Positions 1-6,908 of a stretch of DNA of 41,505 nt are shown here, piece after piece. The DNA is from Amycolatopsis pittospori (lineage in GTDB: Bacteria; Actinomycetota; Actinomycetes; Mycobacteriales; Pseudonocardiaceae): the NCBI RefSeq assembly GCF_013870525.1, contig NZ_JACBXD010000070.1, positions 1 through 41,505 on the forward strand, in the 5' to 3' direction. Under the pieces are notes generated by a model. The model did not search any database and was not told the origin of the DNA. It worked only from the letters and a program-made list of their open reading frames with translations. How positions within the stretch are numbered: position 1 is the first letter of the stretch; each line of letters opens with the position of its first letter. The translations under genes were made by a program, and so were the position numbers.

Positions 1-870
1 GAGACCGTCATCTTCGAGCCGGTCGGCGGCGGAACCGCGACCGAGGAACGCCCGCCGCCGGAACTGGGCAAGGGCGGCGTCGCCATCCGGACCGTCGGTG
101 AACTCCTCATCACAGCGGGGCTCGTGGTGCTGCTGTTCATGGTCTACGAGGTCTACGTGACCGACCTGTTCTCCGCGGGCAAACAGTCCGAGGCGAGTTC
201 CGAACTCGACGGCGACTGGTCGAAGGACCGTCAGGTGCAGCCGGAACTGGTCGACGGGAAGGCGTTCGCCCGGATCCACATCCCGACCTTCGGCGCCGAC
301 TTCAACTTCACCATCCAGGAAGGCACCACCGAGGCCGCGCTCGAGGTCGGCCCCGGTCACTACAAGGGCACCGCGCTGCCGGGCGAACCGGGCAACTTCG
401 CCGTCGCCGGCCACCGCGTCGGCAAGGGCGCGCCGTTCAACGACCTCGACAACCTCAGCTCGTGCGACCAGATCATCATCGAGAACCAGACCGACTTCTA
501 CGTCTACAAGGTGCTGCCCTACAAGGACGAGGTCGAGGGCTGGGCCACCGGCAAGGGCGCCGACCCGAAATGCGCCCGGGTGGGGACGCTGCGCGACCCG
601 AACGCCGTCGACGGCGGTGCCTACGGTGAGACCAACGGCCGCCGCATCGTGTTCCCGACCAAGGGCGACACGGTGAACCCGGTGCCGTACAAGGATCCGG
701 AGATCCTGCCGAAGGCCGAGCAGGTCTCCCTGCTCACGCTGACGACCTGTCACCCGCAGTTCTCCGCGCGGGAGCGGCTCATCATCCACGCGGTGCTGAC
801 CCAGCAGGTGCCGAAGAACCAGGTCGCCACCTACAACGAACTGCTGCCCAAGCTCTCGGAGGCGCGCTGA
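1..870 (+). CDS. Class E sortase, 5' end outside the window
   Basis: Membrane-anchored cysteine transpeptidase of the actinobacterial class E sortase family, which attaches secreted proteins to the cell wall. The reading frame is open from base 1 (first residues ETVIFEPVGG), so the start lies upstream. A Pro/Glu-rich cytoplasmic stretch is followed by one membrane segment (about bases 100-160, LLITAGLVVLLFMVYEVYV) and then the extracellular catalytic domain. The catalytic His is in AGHRVGKG (codon 412-414), the Cys is in TLTTCHP (codon 748-750), and the Arg is in SARERLII shortly after. All three are present, so the enzyme should be active. In Mycobacterium-type genomes this position, upstream of pabA/trpG and pknB, holds DUF881/crgA genes; in several actinomycetes a class E sortase follows them. 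The next gene overlaps the stop codon. Confidence 0.9.
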   Translation, partial: ETVIFEPVGGGTATEERPPPELGKGGVAIRTVGELLITAGLVVLLFMVYEVYVTDLFSAGKQSEASSELDGDWSKDRQVQPELVDGKAFARIHIPTFGADFNFTIQEGTTEAALEVGPGHYKGTALPGEPGNFAVAGHRVGKGAPFNDLDNLSSCDQIIIENQTDFYVYKVLPYKDEVEGWATGKGADPKCARVGTLRDPNAVDGGAYGETNGRRIVFPTKGDTVNPVPYKDPEILPKAEQVSLLTLTTCHPQFSARERLIIHAVLTQQVPKNQVATYNELLPKLSEAR

Positions 871-1025
871 TGTACGGCTGGATCTGGCGGAAGCTCCCCG
901 GTCCGTTCGCGGTCAAGCTGACGACGTCGATCGTGCTGGCACTCGGGATCGTGGCCCTGCTGATGTTCGTCGTCTTCCCGTGGCTGGAACCGCGCCTGTG
1001 GTTCAACGAAGTCGCGGTCCAGTAG
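870..1025 (+). CDS. 51-residue single-pass membrane protein downstream of sortase
   Basis: Unrecognised small protein, starting MYGWIWRKLPGP and ending WFNEVAVQ. Its ATG shares the last base of the sortase stop (TGATG), so it is very likely translated by coupling. A short basic N-terminus is followed by one hydrophobic helix (about residues 20-40, SIVLALGIVALLMFVVFPW) and a short aromatic tail, which predicts N-in/C-out topology. It is too small for most gene callers. Conservation of an intact frame overlapping the sortase suggests a real gene, perhaps a sortase accessory or assembly factor; that role is inference from position only. Confidence 0.72.
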   Translation: MYGWIWRKLPGPFAVKLTTSIVLALGIVALLMFVVFPWLEPRLWFNEVAVQ

Positions 1026-1029
1026 AACG

Positions 1030-2001
1030 GTGCGATTCGGAGTATTCCTCGTCTCCGGCCGGTTCCCCGGTCAGGAGGACGCCGATGTCCTGCGCCGTTC
1101 GGTCGACGCCGCCATCGCCGCCGAACGGGCCGGATTCGACGACGTCTGGTTCGCCGAGCACCACTTCATGCCGTACGGGGTCTGCCCGTCGGCGATCACG
1201 CTCGCCGCGCACGTACTCGGCCGTACCGAACGGATCACGGTCGGCACGGCGGTGAGCGTGCTGTCGGTCGCGCATCCGGTGGCGCTCGCCGAACAGTGGT
1301 CGATGCTCGACGCGGTCTCCGGCGGACGGCTGCGGATCGGTGTCGGCCGCGGTGGGCCTTGGCAGGACCTCGAGGTGTTCGGCACCGGGGAGGCTCGCTA
1401 CGAAACGGGGTTCGAGGAGAGTCTCGATCTGCTTCTCGCGGCGATGACCTCGAAGACCGTCTCGGCCTCCGGAGAGCACTTCGCGTTCCGTGAGGTGCCG
1501 ATGGTGCCGCGTCCGCAACGGGCCCCTCGCCTGGTCGTGGCCTGCGGTGACGCCGGCTCGCGCGCGGTCCGGCTCGCCGCCGATCGCGGGCTGCCGATGC
1601 TGCTCGGCCTGCATGCCGACGACGACGTCAAGATCGAAACCCTTGCCGCGTACGGGGATTCCGCGGCCGAACACGTCTCGACGGTGATGTGCCAGGTCGG
1701 CGACGACGCCTTGGACGTCGTGCGGTCGGCGTTGCCCGGCTCCCTCAAGGAGGGTTTCGCCGGGCACGTGTACCTGAACGGCAAGCGGGGCCTGGACAAG
1801 GATCCGGTGTCCTACACCGACCGGCTGTGCGAGATGCACCCGATCGGCGGCGTCTCGTACTGCGTCGACAGGCTGGGAACGAGCATCCGGCGTACCGGGG
1901 TCTCCCACGTGATCATGATGGTGGAAGCGTCCGGTACGCCGGAGGGAACGCTCGAGAACATCGCGCGGATCGGCGCCGAAGTGCTGCCCGCGCTGCGTTA
2001 A
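1030..2001 (+). CDS. LLM-class flavin-dependent oxidoreductase (luciferase-like)
   Basis: 323-residue TIM-barrel monooxygenase of the bacterial luciferase-like family, which uses reduced FMN or F420; the substrate cannot be told from sequence. Typical features are the N-terminal beta strand MRFGVFLV, the WFAEHHF motif near residue 40, GTAVSVLSVAHPVALAEQ near residue 80 and GGRLRIGVGRGG near residue 110. The start is a GTG four bases after the stop of the 51-residue gene with only a weak ribosome-binding site, so it is probably coupled to the sortase operon. It ends three bases before the convergent gene that follows. It is not part of the usual sortase-pabA order and looks like a lineage insertion. 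Confidence 0.9.
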   Translation: MRFGVFLVSGRFPGQEDADVLRRSVDAAIAAERAGFDDVWFAEHHFMPYGVCPSAITLAAHVLGRTERITVGTAVSVLSVAHPVALAEQWSMLDAVSGGRLRIGVGRGGPWQDLEVFGTGEARYETGFEESLDLLLAAMTSKTVSASGEHFAFREVPMVPRPQRAPRLVVACGDAGSRAVRLAADRGLPMLLGLHADDDVKIETLAAYGDSAAEHVSTVMCQVGDDALDVVRSALPGSLKEGFAGHVYLNGKRGLDKDPVSYTDRLCEMHPIGGVSYCVDRLGTSIRRTGVSHVIMMVEASGTPEGTLENIARIGAEVLPALR

Positions 2002-2004
2002 GCC

Positions 2005-2397
2005 TCAGCAGTCACGCAGTTCCGGGCTCTGGTTCAGCAGTTGGCCGCGCACCGAGACGAACGCGCGGTAGCGGTCACTGTCCAGTTGGGACGTTTTGAA
2101 CACGGCGACGCGGTGGCAGTTCTGGAACGCCAGCTTCACACCGAAGTGTCGTTCCAGCCCGCCGCGGATCGCGTCCGAGGCCAGCGCCCGCAGCAGCTGA
2201 CCACGTTCGGCCTCGCTCGGCGGCGGCGTCTCGTTGTCGGCGAATCCGTCGGACGCGCCCTCGGCCTCCGCGATGACACCGGTGATCACGGTCCAGGCGT
2301 ACGGCAGGGATTCCCGGACACAGGCGACGAATTCGGCGTCGGAGACCTCCCCGCGCTCGGCCTTCTCGAGCAGGGCGGGCGATACATCCAGAGACAT
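2005..2397 (-). CDS. SCO5389-family conserved actinobacterial protein
   Basis: 130-residue cytoplasmic protein that I recognise as the SCO5389-type family of Streptomyces and relatives; its function is unknown. Hallmarks are the N-terminus MSLDVSPALLEKAERGEV, the central RGQLLRALASDAIRGGLERH, and the C-terminus FQNCHRVAVF...RGQLLNQSPELRDC ending in Cys. No signal peptide or membrane helix is present. A strong ribosome-binding site (GGAGGT, 6 bases upstream) precedes the ATG. It stands as a single gene between a convergent oxidoreductase and a co-directional ABC exporter 111 bases upstream. Family assignment is from memory of the sequence, not a search. Confidence 0.82.
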   Translation of the reverse strand: MSLDVSPALLEKAERGEVSDAEFVACVRESLPYAWTVITGVIAEAEGASDGFADNETPPPSEAERGQLLRALASDAIRGGLERHFGVKLAFQNCHRVAVFKTSQLDSDRYRAFVSVRGQLLNQSPELRDC

Positions 2398-2508
2398 CGA
2401 ACCTCCGAGTGAGACACAGGTGAACGTGGGCCGTCTACCTGACTACCCACCCGCGGCCCGCGCCACAAGAGAAAACGATCATCATCACCACTTTGGCGGA
2501 AACGGCGG

Positions 2509-3243
2509 TCACTCCCAGCGAAAAACCTTGGCCGCCACTACACAACTGCCCACCGCGAAAGCCGCCAGTACGGCGAGCTGCAGCGGCTGGGCGCCGGTAC
2601 CGGTCCAGGCGTCTTCGAGGGCTTTGACACCCGGCGGGACGTACGCGCCGATGTTCCGGATGACCTCGGGAAGCAGCGGACGCGGCAGCCAGACGCCGCC
2701 GAAGAACATGACCGGGATGTAGGCGATCACCGCGATCCCTCCCGCGGCGCGGCTGGTCTTGGCGACCGAGGCGGCGATCAGGCCGAGGCCGAAGATCGCG
2801 GCGGTACCGAGCACGAACGTCAGCAGGAAGCCGAGTGGGTCACGCGGGCTCGGGACGTCGAAGACGACACCGGCCGTCACGAGGAGGATGCCGACCCCGC
2901 CGACCGTCACGGCGACGTTGATGATCAGCTGTGCCACCAGCAGTTTGGCCGGGTGTACCGGGGTGGTGGAGAAGCGGCGGAGGATGCCCTGTTCGCGGTA
3001 GGACGCGATGATGCCGGGGATCGACTGCAGGCCCATCATGGCCATGGTGAGGACGATCATCGACGGTACCCAGGCGTCGAGGAAGCGCCCGCCATCCGCT
3101 GTTTCGCTCTGCGCGCGAATGGCGGGGATCGCCCCGAGCACAGCCGTGATAGCCGTCGGCAGGAGCAGTCCGGAGATGACGAGACCCGGCGTGCGGAGGG
3201 CGAGTTTCGTTTCGGTGATGGTGATCTTGGCGAGTGTGTTCAT
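2509..3243 (-). CDS. ABC-2 type transporter permease
   Basis: 244-residue integral membrane protein of the ABC-2 exporter family, with about six hydrophobic segments (residues about 22-40, 58-75, 100-125, 132-158, 168-185, 222-240). The signature region around YREQGILRRFSTTPVHP (a cytoplasmic coupling helix) is typical of DrrB/ABC-2 permeases. It lies 15 bases downstream of the ATPase gene on the same strand and forms the exporter with it. The exporter diverges from a two-component system, a common arrangement for drug or antimicrobial-peptide efflux controlled by the regulator; that link is inferred. Confidence 0.9.
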   Translation of the reverse strand: MNTLAKITITETKLALRTPGLVISGLLLPTAITAVLGAIPAIRAQSETADGGRFLDAWVPSMIVLTMAMMGLQSIPGIIASYREQGILRRFSTTPVHPAKLLVAQLIINVAVTVGGVGILLVTAGVVFDVPSPRDPLGFLLTFVLGTAAIFGLGLIAASVAKTSRAAGGIAVIAYIPVMFFGGVWLPRPLLPEVIRNIGAYVPPGVKALEDAWTGTGAQPLQLAVLAAFAVGSCVVAAKVFRWE

Positions 3244-3258
3244 TTCTCGTCTCCCGTC

Positions 3259-3969
3259 TCAGTCGCGGCCGGTCAGGGTCACGAAGGCATCGTCCAAAGT
3301 GGATTTCCCGGCGCGGTCGCGGAGTTCGCCCGGGCTGCCGGTGGCGACCACGCGCCCGGCGTCGAAGATCGCGAGCCTGTCGCAGAGGCGTTCGGCTTCG
3401 TCCATGAAGTGCGTGACGAGCAGGACGGTGACGCCGGTGTCGCGCACCGCCTCGACGAGCTTCCAGGTGTCGCGGCGGGCATGCGGGTCCAGACCGGTGG
3501 TCAGCTCGTCGAGGACGGCGACCTCGGGGCGGCCGACCAGCGCGAGCGCGATCGAGACGCGCTGCTTCTGGCCGCCGGAAAGCTTGCCGAAGTACTTGTT
3601 CCGCTGTTCGGCGAGACCCAGCTTCGCGAGCAGGTCACCGGTGTCGGCGGGGTTCGCATAGAAGGAGGCGTAGAGGTCGAGTGCCTCGTGGACCTTGATC
3701 TTGTCCGGCAGGCTGCTCTCCTGCAGCTGGGAGCCGAGGCGCTGCCGGAGCACCGCGTGGTCCTTGCGCGGGTCGAGGCCGAGGACCGAGATGTCGCCGG
3801 AGTCCGGCGTGCGCAGCCCCTGGAGACATTCGACGGTGGTGGTCTTGCCGGCGCCGTTGGTGCCGAGGATCCCGAAGATCTCGCCCTGTTCCACGTGGAA
3901 CGAAACGTCGTCGACCGCGACGTGCTCTCCGTAGGCCTTGCGGAGGTTGGTGACTTCGATGAGTGGCAT
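3259..3969 (-). CDS. ABC exporter ATP-binding protein
   Basis: 236-residue ATPase of the DrrA/CcmA-like exporter group. Walker A is GTNGAGKTT, the signature is LSGGQKQRVS, Walker B runs into VLDELTTGLDP, and the H-loop is LLVTHFMDEAE. Walker B reads DELTTG where most ATPases have DEPTTG, a variant seen in this subgroup. I chose the ATG at 3969 (MPLIEVTNLRKAYG): upstream in-frame residues do not look like protein, and a TAACGT -10 box ends 7 bases before this ATG, so the gene is probably leaderless. It pairs with the permease downstream. Confidence 0.93.
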   Translation of the reverse strand: MPLIEVTNLRKAYGEHVAVDDVSFHVEQGEIFGILGTNGAGKTTTVECLQGLRTPDSGDISVLGLDPRKDHAVLRQRLGSQLQESSLPDKIKVHEALDLYASFYANPADTGDLLAKLGLAEQRNKYFGKLSGGQKQRVSIALALVGRPEVAVLDELTTGLDPHARRDTWKLVEAVRDTGVTVLLVTHFMDEAERLCDRLAIFDAGRVVATGSPGELRDRAGKSTLDDAFVTLTGRD

Positions 3970-3976
3970 GCGAAAA

Positions 3977-3982
3977 ACGTTA
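3977..3982 (-). promoter_or_regulatory. Leaderless -10 box of the ABC exporter
   Basis: TAACGT on the minus strand, followed by seven bases and then the ATG at 3969. This spacing is what actinobacterial leaderless promoters show (transcription starting at the A of ATG). The 155-bp region up to the divergent kinase also has GGGTGGG and CCCACCC arms about 30 bases apart, a possible binding site for the neighbouring response regulator. Confidence 0.5.
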
Positions 3983-4124
3983 TGGCGCAAGGGATGTCGT
4001 CCAGAATGGCGCTGGAACCACAGGTCGGGTGGGCTTTTGCTCCCTCGGGAGTGGTGCTGGACCCACCCCGATCGGGAGCCTGCGGTCACTGTGTTCCGCC
4101 TGGTCGGTGGGGAAGACTTCTCGC

Positions 4125-5978
4125 ATGATCCGGAAGTACCTCACCTCGGTGCGCCGCGGCTTCGTGCTCGCGGGGCTGGCGCTGGTCAGCTGGCTGGACC
4201 TGCTGCTCGTACTGGTGGGTTTCTGCCTGCTCTGCGTCGGTCTGGTCTTCGCCTTCACGCTGGCGCTCGAGGGAACGCGGCCGCGGGCCGCGCTGACCCG
4301 GCGGCTCGCTGGACGCTGGTGCGGGATCGAGGTCGCGTCGCCCTACCGGCCCGCCCCGCCCGCCCCCGAACGGGAGCGCGACGGCTGGTACCGCGACGGG
4401 AACAGCCTGTTCAAGCGGTCGTGGTTCCTTCGGCTGACGAAACGATTCGAATGGATCTCCGACGACCCCGCGACCGGCCGCGATCTCGGCTGGCAGCTGT
4501 GGAATCCGTTCGCCGGCCTGCTCCTCGTGCCCGCCGTGCTGCTGACCGGACCGCTTGCGCTGCACGCGTACGGGAGCTGGACGCGCTGGTGGCTCGGGCC
4601 TCGCGAAGCGCCTAATGGTGGAGAGGGCCGGCTCAAACGGCATCTGAAGGCTCTGGGATTCCAGATGGGCTTGTTCGGGCTTTCGGCCGCCCAGCTAGGG
4701 ATGGCTGTCCCGATGCTGCTCGCCTTGATCTGGCCCGCGCCGCTGTTCCCGACGCTGGTCGTGGCGGGCCGGACCGTCACGGACACCTTGCGTCGCGAAG
4801 CCAAGAACTGGACCGGTGTCCGCATCGATCGCCCGTACCTGCCGGAGCCGCCGTTCCCCGCCCCGAGGGCGGACGGGATGTACCAGCACGGACGGCAGCT
4901 CTACGACACGCCGTGGTGGCCGGCGCGGCTGGGCCGGTGGCGCTGGGCCCTGCGTGACCCGGCGACCTGGCGTGACCTGGCGGGCGCGGTGGTCAACTCG
5001 GTCGTCCTGCTGCTGATGGTGGTACCGACGGCCGCCCTGGTGTTCCTCGGCTTTTGGGGCGTTCTGGCGCTATGGGTCTTGCGGCCGCTCGCGCAGTGGA
5101 CGAACACTTCCTGGTCGACGACGCACTGGTTCTCGATGATCGGGCTGCCCGAGGCGACCACACATCTTCAGGCTCTCACGCTGACTCCGGTCGCCATCGC
5201 CGCTTTCCTGACCGGACTGGTCGGGACGCCATGGCTGGCCCGTCAGGGTGCGCGTTTCGCGAAGCTGCTGCTGGGGCCGACCGAGGCGTCGAGGCTGGCG
5301 CAACGCGTCGAACGACTGAAGCAGACGCGTACGGAGGCTTCGGTCGCGCAAGCCGCCGCGCTGCGGCAAATCGAGCGGGACCTGCACGACGGCGTCCAAT
5401 CACGGCTGGTCGCGATGGGGATGAAACTGGGCGCCGTCGAAGCGCTGATCGACAGCGATCCGGCCGCGGCGAAACGCCTGGCCGCCGAACTCCGGCAGAC
5501 GTCGTCCGAGACGCTGACCGAGTTGCGGCTGCTGGTGCGGGGGATTCACCCGCCGGTGTTGTCCGAGCGTGGGCTGAGTGACGCCGTCCGGGCGATGGCG
5601 CTGGACAGTCCGCTGCGGGCTTCCGTGAACGGTGTGGTGCCCCGGCTCGAAAAGCCGGCGGAGGCGTGCGCGTACTTCGCGGTCAGCGAGTTGCTGGGCA
5701 ACGCGGCGAAGCACGGTGAAGCGCGACGGGTGTCCATTGAACTCGGTTACGACGAAGGAGTGCTTCACATCGAGGTGACCGACGACGGGAAGGGCGGCGC
5801 GAACGCGGCACGGGGAAGCGGGATTCGCGGGATCGAGCGCAGGCTGGGTGCCTTCGACGGTACTTTTGCTCTGACCAGCCCGCCCGGCGGGCCGACGAAG
5901 GCGTCCATGGAGATCCCGTGCCAGCTCGACCCCGATGTGTCGTCGCCGAAGACCAGTACCTCCTCCGAGACGGACTGA
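4125..5978 (+). CDS. NarL/LiaS-type sensor histidine kinase with duplicated membrane sensor unit
   Basis: 617-residue membrane histidine kinase. Hydrophobic segments lie at about residues 14-49, 128-150, 180-215, 285-325 and 352-370. A coiled-coil-like linker (385-410) leads to the HisKA_3 dimerisation helix with phospho-acceptor His421 in IERDLHDGVQSRL. The ATPase domain follows, with N-box SELLGNAAKHGEA and G-box DDGKGG. The N-terminal half contains two copies of one unit (about 65-150 and 230-320), each with Y-P-PP-P, DG-Y, an aromatic block and DPAT-RDL, then a helix pair; this matches the cytoplasmic/membrane sensor domain family of actinobacterial LiaS-like kinases. The ATG at 4125 is preceded by GGGGAAG. 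It overlaps the regulator gene by 61 bases and diverges from an ABC exporter. Confidence 0.92.
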   Translation: MIRKYLTSVRRGFVLAGLALVSWLDLLLVLVGFCLLCVGLVFAFTLALEGTRPRAALTRRLAGRWCGIEVASPYRPAPPAPERERDGWYRDGNSLFKRSWFLRLTKRFEWISDDPATGRDLGWQLWNPFAGLLLVPAVLLTGPLALHAYGSWTRWWLGPREAPNGGEGRLKRHLKALGFQMGLFGLSAAQLGMAVPMLLALIWPAPLFPTLVVAGRTVTDTLRREAKNWTGVRIDRPYLPEPPFPAPRADGMYQHGRQLYDTPWWPARLGRWRWALRDPATWRDLAGAVVNSVVLLLMVVPTAALVFLGFWGVLALWVLRPLAQWTNTSWSTTHWFSMIGLPEATTHLQALTLTPVAIAAFLTGLVGTPWLARQGARFAKLLLGPTEASRLAQRVERLKQTRTEASVAQAAALRQIERDLHDGVQSRLVAMGMKLGAVEALIDSDPAAAKRLAAELRQTSSETLTELRLLVRGIHPPVLSERGLSDAVRAMALDSPLRASVNGVVPRLEKPAEACAYFAVSELLGNAAKHGEARRVSIELGYDEGVLHIEVTDDGKGGANAARGSGIRGIERRLGAFDGTFALTSPPGGPTKASMEIPCQLDPDVSSPKTSTSSETD

Positions 5979-6580
5979 CACATCTCCTGACCGCACACGG
6001 TTTCGACGTCGTCGAGGCCGTCGGGACCGGGCCGGAACTGGAGCGGGCGCTGCGCGAACACCGCCCGGACGTCTCCGTCGTCGACGTCCGGATGCCGCCG
6101 ACTTTGACCGACGAGGGCCTGCAGGTCTCTTTGGCGGTAAGGCGAGACATCCCCGGACTGCCGATTCTCGTGCTGTCGCAACACGTCGAGCAGCTTTACG
6201 CGCGAGAACTGCTGGCCGACGGCGCGGGCGCGATCGGCTACCTGTTGAAGGACCGGGTCTTCAACGCCGACCAGTTCATCGACGCCGTGCGGCGCGTGGC
6301 GGGCGGCGGGACCGCGATGGACCCCGAAGTGATCGCGAAACTGGTGGCGGGCAACGCATCCGACCCACTCGCGGCGCTGACGCCGCGGGAGCGCGAAGTG
6401 CTCGAGCTGATGGCCGAGGGCTGCTCGAACGCCGCGATCGCCGGGCGGCTGCACTTCAGCGAGGGAGCGGTGGGGAAGCACACCGCCAACATCTTCGCGA
6501 AACTCGGCATTCTCGCTTCGGACGACACGAACCGGCGAGTGCTCGCCGTCCTGGCCTACCTGGGCTCTGGCGGTTCGTGA
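5918..6580 (+). CDS. LuxR/NarL-family response regulator
   Basis: 220-residue DNA-binding regulator. The receiver domain (1-125) has acidic pocket Glu11/Asp12, phospho-acceptor Asp56 in VVDVRMPP and the conserved Lys in YLLKDRV. The C-terminal LuxR helix-turn-helix (about 150-215) reads LTPREREVLELMAEG, then NAAIAGRLHFSEGAVGKHTANIFAKLGI. The GTG start lies inside the end of the kinase gene, so translation is coupled and the two form a cognate pair. Targets probably include the divergent ABC exporter. Confidence 0.93.
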   Translation: MPARPRCVVAEDQYLLRDGLTHLLTAHGFDVVEAVGTGPELERALREHRPDVSVVDVRMPPTLTDEGLQVSLAVRRDIPGLPILVLSQHVEQLYARELLADGAGAIGYLLKDRVFNADQFIDAVRRVAGGGTAMDPEVIAKLVAGNASDPLAALTPREREVLELMAEGCSNAAIAGRLHFSEGAVGKHTANIFAKLGILASDDTNRRVLAVLAYLGSGGS

Positions 6581-6656
6581 TTCCCGCACCCGACTTCGGC
6601 GCCCAGGCACGCGAGTTCCGCCTCTGAGCACGCGAGTTCGCCACCCGGCCACAGGC

Positions 6657-6740
6657 TTGCCGTCCGCCCAATCACGCTTGCCGTCCGTCTGATCACGCAT
6701 GTCGTCCGTCGGATCACGCGTGCCGTCCGGCCGATCACGC
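6657..6740. repeat. 21-bp tandem repeat, four units
   Basis: Four adjacent 21-base units start at 6657, 6678, 6699 and 6720. The consensus is TTGCCGTCCGtC.GATCACGC; units 1 and 2 differ at two positions, units 3 and 4 at a few more. The period is two DNA helical turns. Just upstream are two looser CACGCGAGTTC motifs 23 bases apart (about 6608 and 6630). The units lie in a non-coding convergent junction, so they are a minisatellite or a protein-binding array, not a protein repeat. Confidence 0.85.
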
Positions 6741-6757
6741 CGGCCCGAACGCCAAGA

Positions 6758-6780
6758 AGGACCCCACACCGTGGGGCCCT
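6758..6780. terminator. Hairpin downstream of the response regulator
   Basis: Stem AGGaCCCCAC / GTGGGGcCCT with a 3-base loop and one internal mismatch. There is no T-run, as is usual for high-GC actinobacterial terminators. It could stop transcription from either side of the convergent pair. Confidence 0.55.
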
Positions 6781-6787
6781 CCATGAC

Positions 6788-6821
6788 GGTTGTCCACAAC
6801 CGAGCCCGACTGTGGACAACC
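6788..6821. other. Inverted pair of perfect DnaA boxes
   Basis: TTGTCCACA at 6790-6798 and its reverse complement TGTGGACAA at 6811-6819, with the symmetry extending to 11-base arms (GGTTGTCCACA / TGTGGACAACC) and a 12-base spacer. TTGTCCACA is the preferred DnaA-binding 9-mer of high-GC actinomycetes. There is no AT-rich unwinding element or further box cluster here, so this is not oriC. It could be a DnaA regulatory or titration site, or simply a second hairpin terminator. Confidence 0.6.
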
Positions 6822-6880
6822 CAGTCTGACCAGCCTTTTCCCCGCCCCCGGCCGGTAGACTGGGTTCGGGGCCGCCCCCT

Positions 6881-6900
6881 GGGATGGGTGGGGGGCTGGG
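6881..6900 (+). other. G-quadruplex-forming motif
   Basis: GGGATGGGTGGGGGGCTGGG: four or more G-triplets with loops of 1-3 bases on the plus strand, ending 8 bases before the reductase stop codon. RNA reading through from the two-component operon would carry the quadruplex-competent strand; reductase mRNA carries the C-rich strand. Confidence 0.55.
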
Positions 6901-6908
6901 TAGGTGAG

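Larger units (their letters stand above)
6581..6908. other. Convergent intergenic region rich in signals, no gene
   Basis: 328 bases between the ends of two convergent genes (regulator and FprA-like reductase), with no credible reading frame. Reading left to right it holds two CACGCGAGTTC copies, four 21-bp tandem repeats, a hairpin, two perfect inverted DnaA boxes and a G-quadruplex motif; the last four are listed separately. Confidence 0.7.

Noticed and set aside
6657..6740. Short CRISPR-like array
   Set aside because: Units are directly adjacent with no spacers, and no cas gene is present.
6781..6830. Origin of replication (oriC) from the DnaA boxes
   Set aside because: Only two boxes, no AT-rich unwinding region and no dnaA/dnaN nearby; an origin should have many boxes.
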